A program made the position numbers and the translations under genes. The notes below the pieces were generated by a model. It saw nothing but the letters and a program-made list of their open reading frames with translations. It ran no database searches and had not been told where the DNA came from. A stretch of DNA of 64,000 nucleotides, from contig NC_063260.1 of NCBI RefSeq assembly GCF_019578655.1, positions 16,060,001 to 16,124,000 of the forward strand. The letters run 5' to 3'. This document shows positions 23,868-35,829 of the stretch, piece after piece. Origin of the DNA: Ricinus communis (lineage: Eukaryota > Streptophyta > Magnoliopsida > Malpighiales > Euphorbiaceae). The first letter of the stretch is position 1, and the number at the start of each line of letters is the position of its first letter.

Positions 23868-24668
23868 GTAAAACATTTCTATAGTCATACATTTAAGACC
23901 AAATAAAATCTATTACTATGAGGAGGTTATAACTTAATAGAGGCTTTACTGTTAAGATTTTTTTTTGCATTTAATATTTAATTTTGTAGATAAAATGATA
24001 TAAAGTAGAGATAAGATACATTAATATCTTGTCATGTTATACAAATAAAATTGATGAGAAAAAATAACACTATTTATATATTTTTTAAGGTTATATATAG
24101 TAAAACCTCTCTATATTGATACTCAATTTAAGAATAACCTCTATACATGATAAAAAATTACGGTCCTAAGTTAGGCCAGTTATAAATAGAAATAAATTTT
24201 CTATTGTAATAAGTTATAAATTTTTTAAATCCTGTCTTATAAAAATACTCCTCTATATAATTATATTTGTATATTTAACTTTAAAAAGTATATCTTATAC
24301 AATATTTTATCTTACAGTATTGTTATTCTTATCAATTTTATTTGTATAATATGATTAACATATCTTATCTTTGTTTTATATCATTTCATCTACAAAATTA
24401 AATATTAAATACCAAGAAAAATTTTAATACTGAAGTCTTCATTAAGTTATAATCTCCTCATAGTCATAAATTTTATTTGTACCCAAATATATGACTATAG
24501 AAAGAATATAGAGGAATATTTTTTTAAATAGAACTTAAAATATTTATGACTTATTGCAACAAAGAGTTTAATTCTACTTATAACTGGCACAATTTAAAAC
24601 CGTAATTTTTTTATCACTATGTAGAGGTTATTCTTATATAGAGTATCACAATAGATAGATTTTACTAT
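23868..24668 (+). mobile_element. MITE-like element E2, split by an inverted copy (E3)
   Basis: The left end ACAGTAAAACATTTCTATAG and the right end (complement ATATAGTAAAATCTATCTAT) share the AGTAAAA core, as expected for terminal inverted repeats. The left half is 23868-24103 and the right half about 24521-24668. Between them lies E3 in the opposite orientation. It is non-coding. Confidence 0.6.
24104..24520 (-). mobile_element. MITE-like element E3 nested in E2, opposite orientation
   Basis: It starts TATAGTAAAACCTCTCTATA and ends TATGACTATAGAAAGAATAT. The complement of 24300-24510 matches 23876-24090 well, including GAGGAG/TTATAACTTAAT and ACAAATAAAATTGAT, so it is the same family inserted backwards. 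Together E2 and E3 make a folded structure with stems of about 200 bp. Superfamily not assigned. Confidence 0.6.
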
Positions 24669-24815
24669 ATACAAATATTATTATATAAAGAAATATTTTA
24701 TTAAGGCGGGACTTAAAATATTTATAATGTATTATAATAAAAAGAGTTTATCTTTATTTATAATTGGCCCAATTTAGAACTGTAATACTTTTATCACTAT
24801 ATATATGTGTATTTA
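24669..24815 (+). repeat. Partial fourth copy of the same MITE-like repeat
   Basis: GACTTAAAATATTTATAATG, then AAGAGTTTAT and ATTGGCCCAATTTAGAACTG repeat the right half of E2 (24530-24640). The left half is missing. Confidence 0.5.
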
Positions 24816-26594
24816 TGAAAATACAAGAACAAATAATAAGAAAATTTAAAAAATTTAGATTATAAATATGATCATTTAGAAAAATATAAGTATTAAAAAT
24901 TATTGATCTAATTAATTAGATAGAAAGACATTAACAAATCCTCTTATTAAAAATTCAATCACAAATCCTTTTATATTTTTATATAAGCTCGCATATTTAT
25001 TTGTGCAAATATATAATAAAAATGAAAAGTAGAATAATTATAATGTATTATGAATAGAATACATTTCAAATATTATTGTAAATAAAGAAATAATTTATAA
25101 AAATAGAATAAAAATTTTATAATATAATATATTAAATTAAAAATTTATATTAAAAATTATAAATAATCAGATATTACTATGAACTATTTACTAATATCTA
25201 ATAATTTTATAAAAATAGAGGTTCAAATGAGATACATTAGATTGGCGAAAATACAAGATACAAAATTGATCTTTTTGAATTCAAGCTCCATAAAATGATC
25301 GGTGATAAAGGTAAAAAGCATGTGAAATGGCTATCTGTTGATCATGTAATTGGTCATAGAATTTTGTTATATTGAGAACACCCTAATATAACTCTTGATT
25401 TTAGATAATTGATTGTAGGAATTCGAAAAGATGGAGAAGGGGGATTGAACAAAATGGGAGAGATGCTAAGTTGAACAAAATGGAGAAAGAGAGTTGAATA
25501 TATGGGTGTAGAATTTTGCTTTTAATTATAGATTCTAATTTTAATTATTTTTTATCAATAAAAAAGAAGAAAAAGAAGACGACGATGAAGAAAGGAGGAT
25601 ATAAAAAAAGAAAGAAAATAAATTGTTATTTGTGTATCATAATAATAATTTTATTTTTATTTTTACCATTTTAAGTGGGTCCTATGTTTATATGCGCATT
25701 GCTTACACAACACTCAAAATAGGCGGAAGTTTTTGTGATACAAACAAGCGGACCTGTATGTCCGGATTCTTATAAAAGAAAAGGACTTATTGAGATCAAA
25801 CAATATATTAAAGGCCCAAGTGATCTACGAGCAACAGCTTAAGGGCCTAACAGTCATTTGGCCATTAATTAATAGCACCAACATCTCCGGTTAGACAGGA
25901 TTCCGTAGCAGAAAGGCTTACAGTCTAGGGACTTTATGGGTTTTGCCTATATTTTCTAAACAGGAAAAGGCAGCTGCCATGAGTTTGAATATGAAAAGTA
26001 GAGCCATTGACTTTTAGCACTCAGATTCAACAAAACAACGGTCTTAATTTGAAGTATTCTCATAACTTAGCTCAGCCCAGCTTCCATGTTTTCTTTTATC
26101 AGTAGCACCACCGTCGTGTCGGCGTGACTTTCAACAATGCTTTCAACTTTGGTCGGCATCCACTGCCCATTACACTTACAAATTTTTTTTCATAACTAAA
26201 ATTTCTAATTCTATTTTTCTTTTTTTCTGGCAGGTAATTTATTACTCAAAGCTTAAAGTTTCCCAGTACAAATTAAATATCATAATACACATTTTAAATA
26301 TAGTTATTAGCTATTCAATTAAGTTGTATTTGGACGTAAAATTCTCAAGAAAAATAACGTCGGATTGAAAAAATCCAATTTAAAATTTTTTCAGTTTAAT
26401 TTCTGAATTTGTGAAAACTGCTGTTTTGATCCTTGAATTTTATTTTTCTTGACAATTGAGTCTAAATTGATTTTAAAAAGGTAAATTCAGTTGGATTAGC
26501 CTCAACCCTAGCCTCAGATTCGCCTGTCTTTCATCTCCCAAGACCCGAGAAGGCAGTAACCTTTATCATAAAGTTTTTCATATTTTTTTCGATA
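24816..26594. other. AT-rich intergenic region
   Basis: No gene or clear repeat is visible. The first part is very AT-rich. From about 25700 base composition becomes more even, and 26100-26590 may be decayed 5' part of the Tat element that follows, but no motif supports this. Confidence 0.5.
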
Positions 26595-28284
26595 TCTACA
26601 TCTGGAGGAGGGGTGCTGACAGATGTAACAGTCGATAGTGCCGCTTCGAATGCGATGTATTCCTTTACACACAGGTTCTACGAGTGCAATCAGATCATTA
26701 TGGCAGTAGGGGACAAGCTAAAGACGTCGTTTATCACCGAGTGGGGGGATGTACCACTACAAGGTTATGCCTTTTGGATTAAAGAACACGGGAGCAACTT
26801 ATGAGAGAGCAGCCACTACCTTATTTCATGACATAATACACAAGGAGGTGGAGATGTACTTTAATGACATGATGGTAAAGTTTGGGAAGGGGTACTTTCA
26901 GGCTCTTGATAAGTTTTTAGGACTAGTGGAAAGGTATAACTTGAGACTTAACCCGAAGAAAAGCGTATTTAGAGCTACATCAGGGAAGCTGTTAGGGCAT
27001 ATAATGAGTCAGCGGGCATAGAGATCTATCCGAACAAGTTCAAGACTATTCAAGAGATGCCGCCGGCGAAGACAGAGAAAGAAGTTAGAAGTTTCTTGGG
27101 AAGCTTGTAATATATCAGTAAGTTCATTTTCAAGCTCACAATAGTCTATGATCATATTTTTAAGCCTTTAAGAAAACATCAGCCTGTTGTGTGGAATGAA
27201 CACTATTAGAGGGCCTTTGACAGAATCAATGAGTATTTGATAAAGCCATTGGTACCGAAGTCATTGAAGGATGGCAAACCGCTGATCCTTTACTTGGTCT
27301 TGGAGGAGGAAGCTATAGGGGAAATGGTAGCATAGTGTAGACCTAATGATATAGAGCATGTGGTATATTATTTCAGTAAGAAGTTGTTGCCTTACGAGTC
27401 AAAATATAACCTCATGGAAAAGACATGCCTAGCCAATGATATAGGCTACAAGGAAGTTGAGGCACTACTTTGAGTCTTATAAGGTGCAAGAAATTTTAAA
27501 AATAGACCTTCTGAAGTACTTATTTAAAGCTCCATCTTATACCAGAAAGTTGGCTAGATGATTGGTGCTTCTAATGGAACTCGACATTGAGTACATCACC
27601 AAAAGAGTAGTTAAGGATAAAGCTATAGCTGAGTTTCTAGCTCAAAATGTGATAGAAGGAGACGACCCTTGGGATCTGGAATTTCCTTATGAGAGTTTAG
27701 GGGCAATCAAGATTTAGGAATGGAAAATATACTTTAATAGGGTCGTAAACACAAGAGGGGTAGGATTGGGGGTAGTTTTGATCACGTTAAAAGGGGAGAT
27801 GCTGCCAATGGCCAAGAGATTGGATTTTAAAGTGACCAGTAATATGGCAGAGTGTAAAGCATATTTATTTGGATTAGAAGTGACCATGGTGGCAGGAGCT
27901 AAGCATTTGATGGTCTATGGTGACTCTATGTTGGTAATCCAGCAAGCCTATGAGGAATGGAAAGTAAAAGAAGAGAAGTTGAAGCCGTACATTAACTATC
28001 TCAGAACTTTAGCATGCAACTTCTCCAAGTTTTCCTTTGTACACTTTCCTCGGGATGAGAATTAGATGGCAAATGCGCTAGCTACTCCGTAATCTATGTG
28101 GGTCAATCCCTTAAGGCTTTCAATGAAGCCTTTAGTGATTGTGAAATCAGGTGCATCTTGTTATCAAAGGGATCAGATAATGTAAGTTTAGATGGGACCA
28201 GAAGAGAAGCCATGGTTCTACAATCTGAAGAAGTTTATAGAAAGTAGGGAATATCCAGAAGAAGCAAATGCCAAAGAAAGATAT
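26595..28284 (+). pseudogene. Tat-lineage Ty3/gypsy pol fragment: reverse transcriptase, RNase H, second RNase H
   Basis: Motifs in order across several frames: KTSFITEWG, YKVMPFGLKNTGATYERA, the active-site region EMYFNDMMVKF, RLNPKKSVF and IYPNKFKTIQEMPP (reverse transcriptase); YFSKKLLPYESKYNLMEK (RNase H); and at 27766-28065 a 99-residue open frame with MAECKAYLFGLE and VYGDSMLVIQQ, then HFPRDEN, which is the extra archaeal-type RNase H typical of the Tat/Ogre lineage. The catalytic pair reads ND where DD is required. Many stops and frameshifts. The end, EEANAKERY, is cut at 28284 by an LTR, and the downstream integrase reappears at 41925. Confidence 0.85.
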
Positions 28285-29821
28285 TGATGTGTTGCTACTT
28301 ATGTTAGCTACAATCTAAGGCAGTGTATCTATCGATGCAGTCTAGCACTAATGGCGAGTATCAAGGTCGTATTCCTCAAGAAAGTGAAAGCCTAGAGTTA
28401 CTCCTTTGTTCTTTGTTATATTAACCTAAAATGAGTGATGAATAATTTCTAAACTAACTAATAGCTACAAGCTAAGTTCTAAGGGAGATGCAGGAGTAAT
28501 TGATAAATAAAATAACCAAGACAGGAAAGCAAACCCAAAGGGAACCTAAACTAGTTGGCAATCAAACAAAAGATAAAGGATTGGTGAGTCTAATTATGCT
28601 ACCCGTGGATGAATTCTTAACCGAATTCAGTTTCTCTCTCGAGATAATCGAATTCCTAAACCTAATAACCTAAAGTTGGAATCTCTTCCTAATGATTGAT
28701 TCTTAAATTAGCATTAAGCTTTAATCCGCCTCTATTAAGCTTTGTTAATTCTTAATCCGGCTAGTTAATTATCCTTATCTCTAAGCGATTATTAACCAGT
28801 TCTTGCTATTCAAAATTCCAATTGCCAAATGGACTTCTTAATCATACAAAGCAATCTAAACACACAATTCACAACGTCTCATGAATAATGCATTATCTTA
28901 TTAATACTGAAAGCAAGAAGAATATAAAACTAAGCCAAACAATACAACAATATAATACTAAGCCAACATAGTAAAGAAATCCCACTGGATTTAATCAATC
29001 TAGCTAATCATGTTCATTATCAAAATCCATAAGAATTCAATTACAACAATGAGTAAAGGTAGAGAAACTCGATTACACCCTTGGATGAGAGTAAACAGCT
29101 CCAATTCCTCTTGCTCGAATTGAATCGATTCTTGTTCCTCTTGCTCGATTTGAAAATCAATCAACGAACCTCGCTCAATCTTCAGTCTTTGAAGGAAATC
29201 CGATTGAAACCTTGATCCAAGTCTCCTTTTTCTTTGGTTCCAGCTCAGAAAACCCTTAGAGAGAGAAATATTAGGGTTTAGGACGTTCTCCCCCGCTCTT
29301 TTTCTTTCTTTCCTCTCTTCTTTCTTTTAATTAATTCCCAGCTCGCCAACTGGCGGCATCGATGTTGATGCCGTGTTCAACACGGACTAGTGTTTATGCC
29401 TGTGTTACTCTCTGTGGCCGTGCTCCCTAAAAACTTCTTTTTCTTTGATGTTTGATGCACCCAACACGGTTGTGTTGGTGCCCGTGTTGGGAACACGGCG
29501 ATGTTGTTGAAACCAACACGCAGCCATGTTCACTTCCTCACCATCTCCCGTGCTCCTGCTCCTAAAAACTTCTTTTCTTTGATGTTTGATGCACCCGTGT
29601 TGTAACCAACACCATGTTTCCTCATGCGCATACTTAGCTTGTTTCGGCAGCTTTGACGTCCAATTATGCTCCAATTCTTCCTTTTATTATTCTTTGACTT
29701 CTTTTGAACCTAATGCACACAAACAGACGCATAGGGTGAGTGTTGAGACCAATTCACATCTAAATATCCATAAAATCAATCTTAAAAACCCTATTTAGAT
29801 GTGTGTATTTTACGCACATCA
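28285..29821 (-). mobile_element. Athila-like LTR (type A), probably solo
   Basis: On the minus strand it starts TGATGTGCGTAAAATACACA at 29821 and ends GCAACACATCA at 28285, 1537 bp. Neither a primer site nor a polypurine tract adjoins it, so it looks like a solo LTR or the end of a deleted element. It interrupts the Tat pol gene. Flanking bases (GATAT on the left, ACCAA on the right) do not form a target-site duplication. Confidence 0.8.
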
Positions 29822-30179
29822 ACCAACTATCAATATATGAGTACACGGACTACTTGCTCTTTTCTCTTGCTTTCAAATTTTCGTAATATGCATTTAAGGA
29901 CTCTTAAAAAGGTCTACTACTGTATTCAAACAAGATCAAATCCTTTAGAAGTAAAAAAGTCTCATCTACATTATTAAGATTGTGCAGTTTCCAAAAAGTT
30001 TGGTACGTTAATTCTAAAAATGTTAATTTAGGGATAAAATGAAAGTTATGCTGATTAAATAGGTATTCGAGATTTTAGCTGATAGCTACTTTAAGATACG
30101 ATACTACATCATGCTGGAGCGGAGAATTTTGATCAGGCTGTTGTTGTTGAACTAGGTGTTCAATTAGGTTGACAAGAAC
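29822..30179. other. Unassigned spacer between LTR and mitochondrial insert
   Basis: No coding sequence or repeat recognised. It may be flanking DNA that came with the LTR or part of the mitochondrial insert, whose left edge cannot be fixed by eye. Confidence 0.4.
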
Positions 30180-30399
30180 TTTTTTCTTTATTTAGGATCG
30201 CTATTTCCTGCGTCGTGCCAGTAGTGATATCTTGATTCGGCTACCTCTCCCACTCATTAAGGCAAATATAAGAAACTATTACCAAGGGAGACCGGAGTAC
30301 GCTATACCCCATCACCTACAAAGGATCCGATTCTGAGTGATGCATTTCCCCTCTTAGGGGTGATCTAGTCACCCGGAGTTCAAGTCCGATCCATTAGGT

Positions 30400-30657
30400 T
30401 CTTCGATTTATTTAGAAAAGAAACGAGAGACAAGAAAACATCTTTGATTATGATTAAAAGGAACAATCTCAAATAGATCAAGATCCAATTTCGGGTCATT
30501 TCTTGGTGAACATAATTTGCCATAAATAGAGATTTGGTAGGAAAGTGAAAGAGAATTTTTTGTATATGATAAAAAAAGGAAGCAGCAAAGCTACAATAAT
30601 TCTTTTGAAAAGCTCAGTTCTCTTTGTCTTCGAGCTTTCATTCCTCAATCCACTGTT
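30400..30657 (-). pseudogene. sdh4: sdh4 pseudogene (mitochondrial succinate dehydrogenase membrane subunit), C-terminal part
   Basis: The minus strand gives [20 protein letters not shown] followed by [10 protein letters not shown], the well-conserved C-terminus of plant mitochondrial SDH4, a membrane anchor of respiratory complex II. The upstream part overlaps the end of cox3, as in mitochondrial genomes, but holds frameshifts and stops. The normal stop after VSF is lost. Identification of the tail is firm; the start cannot be placed. Confidence 0.8.
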
Positions 30658-31458
30658 TCATTCCTTCATATACCCCCACCAATAGATAGATACAAATAGG
30701 AATAACCGAGCCATATCTACAAAATGCCAATACCATGTAGCTGCTTCAAAGCCAATGTAGTGCTCCTTGGTCAGATGACCAAGATATTGGTGAATATCAC
30801 ATATGATCAAGAAAAAAGTACCTATAATCACATGAAAATCATGAAAGCCGGTTGCTAAGATAAAGGTAGAACCATAAATACTATCCGAAATAGTGAAAGG
30901 TGCTTGATAATATTCTATTCCCTGAAAGCCAGTGAATACTAGAGCTAGTGAAATGGTAGTTACTAAAGCATAAACTACTCGTTTTTCCTTCCCCAGGAAT
31001 ATAGCATGATGAGCCCAAGTTATGGCAACTCTGGATGAAAGGAGAATAGGGGTATTAAGAAAAGGGATTTCCCAAGGATCTAAAACCCTAATCCTTTTTG
31101 GACGGCAAATACCTCTGATCTCTACATAGGTGCCAAAGAAGAATGAACAGAAGCCCAAAAAAAGCAAAAAGGAACATAACCTATAATATAATGAACGGAA
31201 TAAAACCATATCAAGGTCCTAATTGACGACTTTGGTATGATGTCCTTCCAACATGGACTCACATAGAACATTGCGCCATCATACAAACATGGTATATAGG
31301 ATAAATATGAGGCCCAAACTGAGAAGTGTTGCACCCCCTTGAAATGAGTGCATGTACATCACACCTCCTATGGTGGTTGCCAAAGTTCCGAGTGAACCCG
31401 AAATAGGCCATGGACTTGGATCTACCAAATGATAAGAATGCCTCTAAGATTCAATCAT
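30658..31458 (-). pseudogene. cox3: cox3 pseudogene (mitochondrial cytochrome c oxidase subunit III)
   Basis: The ATG at 31458 is followed by MIES, a stop, then [19 protein letters not shown], the start of plant COX3. The long open part (30658-31209) includes [46 protein letters not shown] and [20 protein letters not shown], which cover most membrane helices. Damage: stop at codon 5, a second stop where a Trp is expected (MFV*W), at least one frameshift near 31210, and a small change at the C-terminus. Length is close to the usual 265 residues. In mitochondria it would be a core subunit of complex IV; here it is a dead nuclear copy. Confidence 0.92.
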
Positions 31459-32329
31459 AAACAACTTTGCCTCGGTTGTATGTAAACCCCCCTACCCCCA
31501 CCCCTTAAAGTGGTAATGAAGGACTCTTTGGGGTCTAATTTTCTTTATATCTGATAAGACAAACAAATAGGAAGGGATGGTTCTCTTATTGCATTGATAG
31601 AAGTCTAACTAGAAAAAGACCTATCTATTACTTTGACTTTGAGAAGAGAATCGTTGGTTTAACCGACGAACTACATGGGAAAATGGATCTTCTTTCTTTG
31701 ATTTTCAACAAGCATTTTTAGAAAGTAACAATTCCATTCAGTTCGCTTTTGAAAAACTTGTTGGTCGTGGATTAGTGTGTTCTGCACCGTTGATGACCTA
31801 AAATCAAAGACGCAGGTTGATCTCTCTAGTTGAGGCTGCTTTTATTCAACTTGACATATGGGAAGGGCTTACTCTCCTAGTGGCTCGGCTTGGTCTCGCC
31901 CCCTTCCCGCATTCTTGCTCTCTATTAAAAAAAGAGCGATTGATAATATCGATAACCTTTCTAGACGTCCGTCTTCACGGGGTGATTTGCAAAAAGAGTC
32001 TATTTTTCTTGTAGTGCCTTCCATTCTGATCGAGAAAGAATCTCTTCCGAACGACCAAGTCATAATAAGATTAAAAAATGATGCTTCCTTAGCCGTGTGG
32101 AATATGGATTAGCATAATGTCATTCCTACAAGTGATCCCCCATCTAGGATTAGAAGAAATGCTATATGAGGACTTTGAGATCAAATAGAATATGTTTCTT
32201 TCCATTCCTCGTGAGCCACTTATTTCTCCGAAACAAGAGATCAAAGTGATTCTCCTCCTTTTTCCCAATAAGTCGACAATGTTACACCTTTTGTATACTT
32301 TGAATAAACTAGAGTACATATAGGATACA

Positions 32330-33680
32330 TGATGAGCATAGTTTTACACATATTTGCTTGCATATTATTGCCTATGTTCTTAGCAATTATTGTGCTTTTA
32401 TTCCCAGATCACCCGTGTTTTGTGTTCTTTTGCATTTCAGGAACATTTATAGGACCATCATCGGTGTTTAAGCAATTATAGATTAATACGTGCGAAAATA
32501 GACGAGAATTCATCAAGATCGGACAAGAGCCCGCAATGCATACATTGAGCACGGCCTGGACTCTGGCCGTGCTCAACCATTGGCTTTGATTTTTGAAATT
32601 TGCACTTTGGGCGGTTCCAGCCACACGACCCACTTCGACACCTCCGTGGTGGCGGGAGGAGGAGAATCACGACGGCTGGACCCTTGGTGCGCTGAACACT
32701 CTACGCCTGAGTTAAATATATAAGAAAAATGAATTTTCCTTAGAAGAAGAGGGGGGTGAGCTCGGCCAGCGGCGCCGTTGGTCTTCTGATCAGCAGAGAG
32801 TGGGGAGTAGGTAATCGCAGGTGCGGAGGTGGTATCGTGGGCATCGAGCAATTCAATTGATTTAGGAGATTAATCAAAGTGTAGATCCAGATTTCGTTTC
32901 ATCCAATTCGAGAGAAAAGGGGGTACATGTTTTATTTTCATTATTCTTTCATTGTAATTGATTTCCTAGATTGTTTTAAACATGAACATGTTTAGCTAGA
33001 CTGATTTAATCCATTGGGATTTCTTTACTATGTTGGCTTGATATTATATTGTTGGATTGTTTGAGTTGGTTTTGTATTCTTCTTGTTTTCAGTGATTAAT
33101 AAGATTATGCATTATTCATGAGACGGTGAATTATGATGTTTAGATTGCTTTAAGATCGAAAGAAATCCGCTTTGCAATTGGAATTTTGAATAACAAGAAA
33201 TCAAGTTAATAATTGCTTAGAGATAAGGATAATTAACTACGGGGTTAACAAAAGCAAAGTGATTAAAGCTTAATGCTAATTTAAGAATCAATCGTTAGGA
33301 AGAGATTCCAACTTTAGGTTATTAGGTTTGAATTGATTATCTCGAGAGAGCAACCAAATTTTTTAAAGTTATATTATTCCACGGGTAGCATAATTAGACT
33401 CACCGATCCTTTATCTTTTCTTGATTTGCCAACTAGTTTAGATTCCCTTTGGGTTTGTCTTCTTGTCTTGATTATTTCATTTATCAATTACTCATCCCCC
33501 TCGAACTTAGCTTGTAGTTAATAGTTAGTTTAGAAATTATCATCATCCATTTTAGGTTAATAAAATAAAGAATAAAGTAACTGGGCTTTCGCTCTGGGAG
33601 AATCACGACCTTCATACCGCCATTAGTGCTAGAGCATCGATGGGTACACCTGCTCATTGGTGCACGAGTAGCACCCATCA
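32330..33680 (+). mobile_element. Athila-like LTR (type B), left arm of a large palindrome
   Basis: It starts TGATGAGCATAGTTTTACAC and ends GTAGCACCCATCA, 1351 bp. AGTTTTGGGAATGTTG follows, a badly decayed primer site, so this is a 5' LTR on the plus strand. The U3 portion has the self-complementary GAGCACGGCCTGG...GGCCGTGCTC near 32548-32576. Its last third carries more small gaps than the other copies. Confidence 0.75.
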
Positions 33681-33853
33681 AGTTTTGGGAATGTTGAAAA
33701 CTAGAGTGAAATTTGCTATTTTTAATTTAGCCATTTTTTTATTTTCTATTATTTTATGATTTTTATTTTTATTTGTTTAATTATTTTATTTTATTTGTAC
33801 ATATTTATTTAGTTTAAGTTTATGATTCAGATAGTGAATGATAAGGAGGTTCA

Positions 33854-35100
33854 ATGCTAAATTCAAACTCTTTGTATGACACATTGGAAAATGGGATCAG
33901 GAACCAAGAGAGTGCTAAAAATTGTGATGCCCGTGCATCTTTAGATGCTCGAGTGGAATCATTTTAGGAGCTCTAGATCAACTCTTCTCCTATCCTTTCA
34001 TCTCAAGTCTTTTATGAATTTTGTTGTGGTTTACATGTGTGTAATGATTGTCCATTGTATAGTGATGTTGCTCATCGTTCTTATAACTGTGAACAGGTGA
34101 ATTATATGGGAAGTTGGCCAAATGACTCGTATGGAAGCACCTACAATCAAGAGTGGAGCACTCATTCACCCTTTGGATGGAGCTTAGATGGCGAGAACCA
34201 CTGGGAATTCAGTGACATCATCCTGCAATCTTGCTCGAGATGAAGAGTTAGTGTCGTGAGGAGGGCATGATGAGGTTCATGACAAGTCTTGAGGAAAGAT
34301 TCCAACAGAGAGGGTACTTGAGAGGTCAACAAGCCTCAATTAAGAATATAGAGCATCAGTAGGCTTAATCTTCAAGGTCAGAGCAATTGGGAACTCCATT
34401 GAATCAAGCATTTGCGCCATCACTGCGTTCGGTGAGAATTTTCTAATTTATCTACTATGTTTGACGATGATGCTTCCGGGGACGATTTCTTAAACATGGA
34501 GATGGAACCGGAAAGGAAGAGGCGAGCATAATTCCTCCGAAAGACTATCAGAATCTATACGATTAATGATGAGTTGGCAGAGAATTGTTGGTAGATTTTC
34601 CATAAGTCCCTTTGATGATGGACGATAAGCACGAGTTATCCAATGATGAAGTCTTGGAGGAGCTCGAGTTTGTTCTAGCAAGTGAACCAAGTCGATCAAG
34701 AAAACCATCGACACTCCAAGAGATTTGCCCGACCATCGATCCTTCCAATTATTGAAACTCCGACTTTCAAATTGGAAGAGCCCCTAAAATGACTCATTGT
34801 TATTACGAGGCGAGTCTTGCCCATCATATTGGCGGTTACTTGATAGTCGGGAAGAGGAAATTGGCGATTATCTCTGGCGGATACTTGAAGACATTTGCTT
34901 GGAAGAAGGATGGATGGTCGTCGATCATGCCCATTTGCCTTTCACCATGAGTCCAGTAAGAAGACTCATCACATAAAAAGAAGAGCTTTTGGGAGGCACC
35001 CCAAACTTTATCTTTAATCTTTAATATTTTAACCTTTTGTTTTGAAACATTTTATTAGTTTTAGTTTTCATATTTTCGGTTTATTTATTTCTTTATTTTA
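33854..35100 (+). pseudogene. Non-autonomous Athila derivative, coding region copy 1 (zinc-knuckle gag remnant plus acidic ORF)
   Basis: The frame starts at the ATG in 33854 (NSLYDTLENGIRNQESAK in the related copy), then a zinc knuckle FCCGLHVCNDCP and EQVNYMGSWPNDSYGSTYNQ, as at the end of Athila gag, then MTSLEERFQQ and IKNIEHQ, a short coiled-coil segment. The main capsid domain is absent. At 34615-34755 a second frame holds ELSNDEVLEELEFVLASEPS and then TIDPSN; further on comes FAWKKDGWSSI. Each part is matched in copies 2 and 3. Stops are present. No pol gene. Confidence 0.65.
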
Positions 35101-35829
35101 TTATTTTAGATTCTCTGGAGGAGGCACTAAATTTCCACAACATCGGCTCGATGGATGATCGGAGGGTAGTCCCTAGATCTTTATTTTCTGCATTTATTTA
35201 CTTTATTTTTCATACATGTCATGCACTTGGATTGTATTGCCTTTGTTCTCTTGAGTTGGGCATTCCATGCGGGGTATCCATATGTACGCAGTGTTCTTCA
35301 AGTGTGGGGTGCTTATGGGTAAACCTTAATCTCTCATATGGATTTTAATATATCCGAAATTGCCATGGCTAGGTGTTGTGTATTTTTAGGGGATGTTAGG
35401 ACAACGTGTTTTTATGCACTGAGTATGCTGCTATTTTAGGCGATTGATGACTTGATTTATAGAATTGTAGTTACTTTTCTTTCTTTTTCATTGTCCTTAG
35501 AGAACAATTTATGGTGTTTTACATCAAACCAAAGTTAAGCAAACCTGTTATTAATTATTTTTCAAATCATCTCATGGTATTCACAATATTCATGTAACTT
35601 CAACACGCATTACAAAGCAAGTTCTAGAAGCAAAGTCAAGTACAATGCACACTCAAACAAGAAATATAAAGAGCATAAGTATAATGAATGCTCAACAGGC
35701 TCAAAATCTCACTTTGAGGTGTGGTATTAGGTGCAATTGGTTCACAACATCATTAATTGAATCATTACTTAAGAAACACATGCTTATGACATTATCAACG
35801 TTCTAAGTTAAAATTCGACAGTTTGAAAA
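35101..35829 (+). mobile_element. 3' non-coding part of copy 1 and loop of the palindrome
   Basis: Contains TTCAAGTGTGGGGTGCTTAT at about 35297, a polypurine-like tract, but no 3' LTR follows. Up to about 35570 the sequence pairs with the complement of 35830 onward (for example GATTGATGACTTGATTTATA at 35441 against 35935-35955). The remaining roughly 260 bp form the unpaired centre. Confidence 0.6.

Larger units (their letters stand above)
30180..32329. other. Nuclear insertion of plant mitochondrial DNA (NUMT)
   Basis: The block carries cox3 and, directly downstream, the end of sdh4 on the minus strand, the gene order found in many plant mitochondrial genomes. Composition here is more even than in the flanking repeats. 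Both genes have stops and frameshifts, so this is not functional mitochondrial DNA in place. The part beyond cox3 (31459-32329) has no recognised gene but the style of plant mitochondrial spacer. The right edge is set by the LTR at 32330 and the left edge is approximate. Confidence 0.8.

Noticed and set aside
30355..30400. Possible tRNA (CCGGAGTTCAAGTCCGATCC resembles a T-arm)
   Set aside because: No matching acceptor stem or anticodon arm could be found around it.
30180..32329. Real mitochondrial DNA or an assembly contaminant
   Set aside because: cox3 and sdh4 carry stops and frameshifts and the block is bordered by nuclear LTR elements, which fits an old nuclear insertion better.
35151..35348. 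65-residue frame (and its mirror at 36098-36530) as a membrane protein
   Set aside because: It lies in the non-coding 3' part of the non-autonomous element, the hydrophobic residues come from T-rich DNA, and the frame differs between copies.
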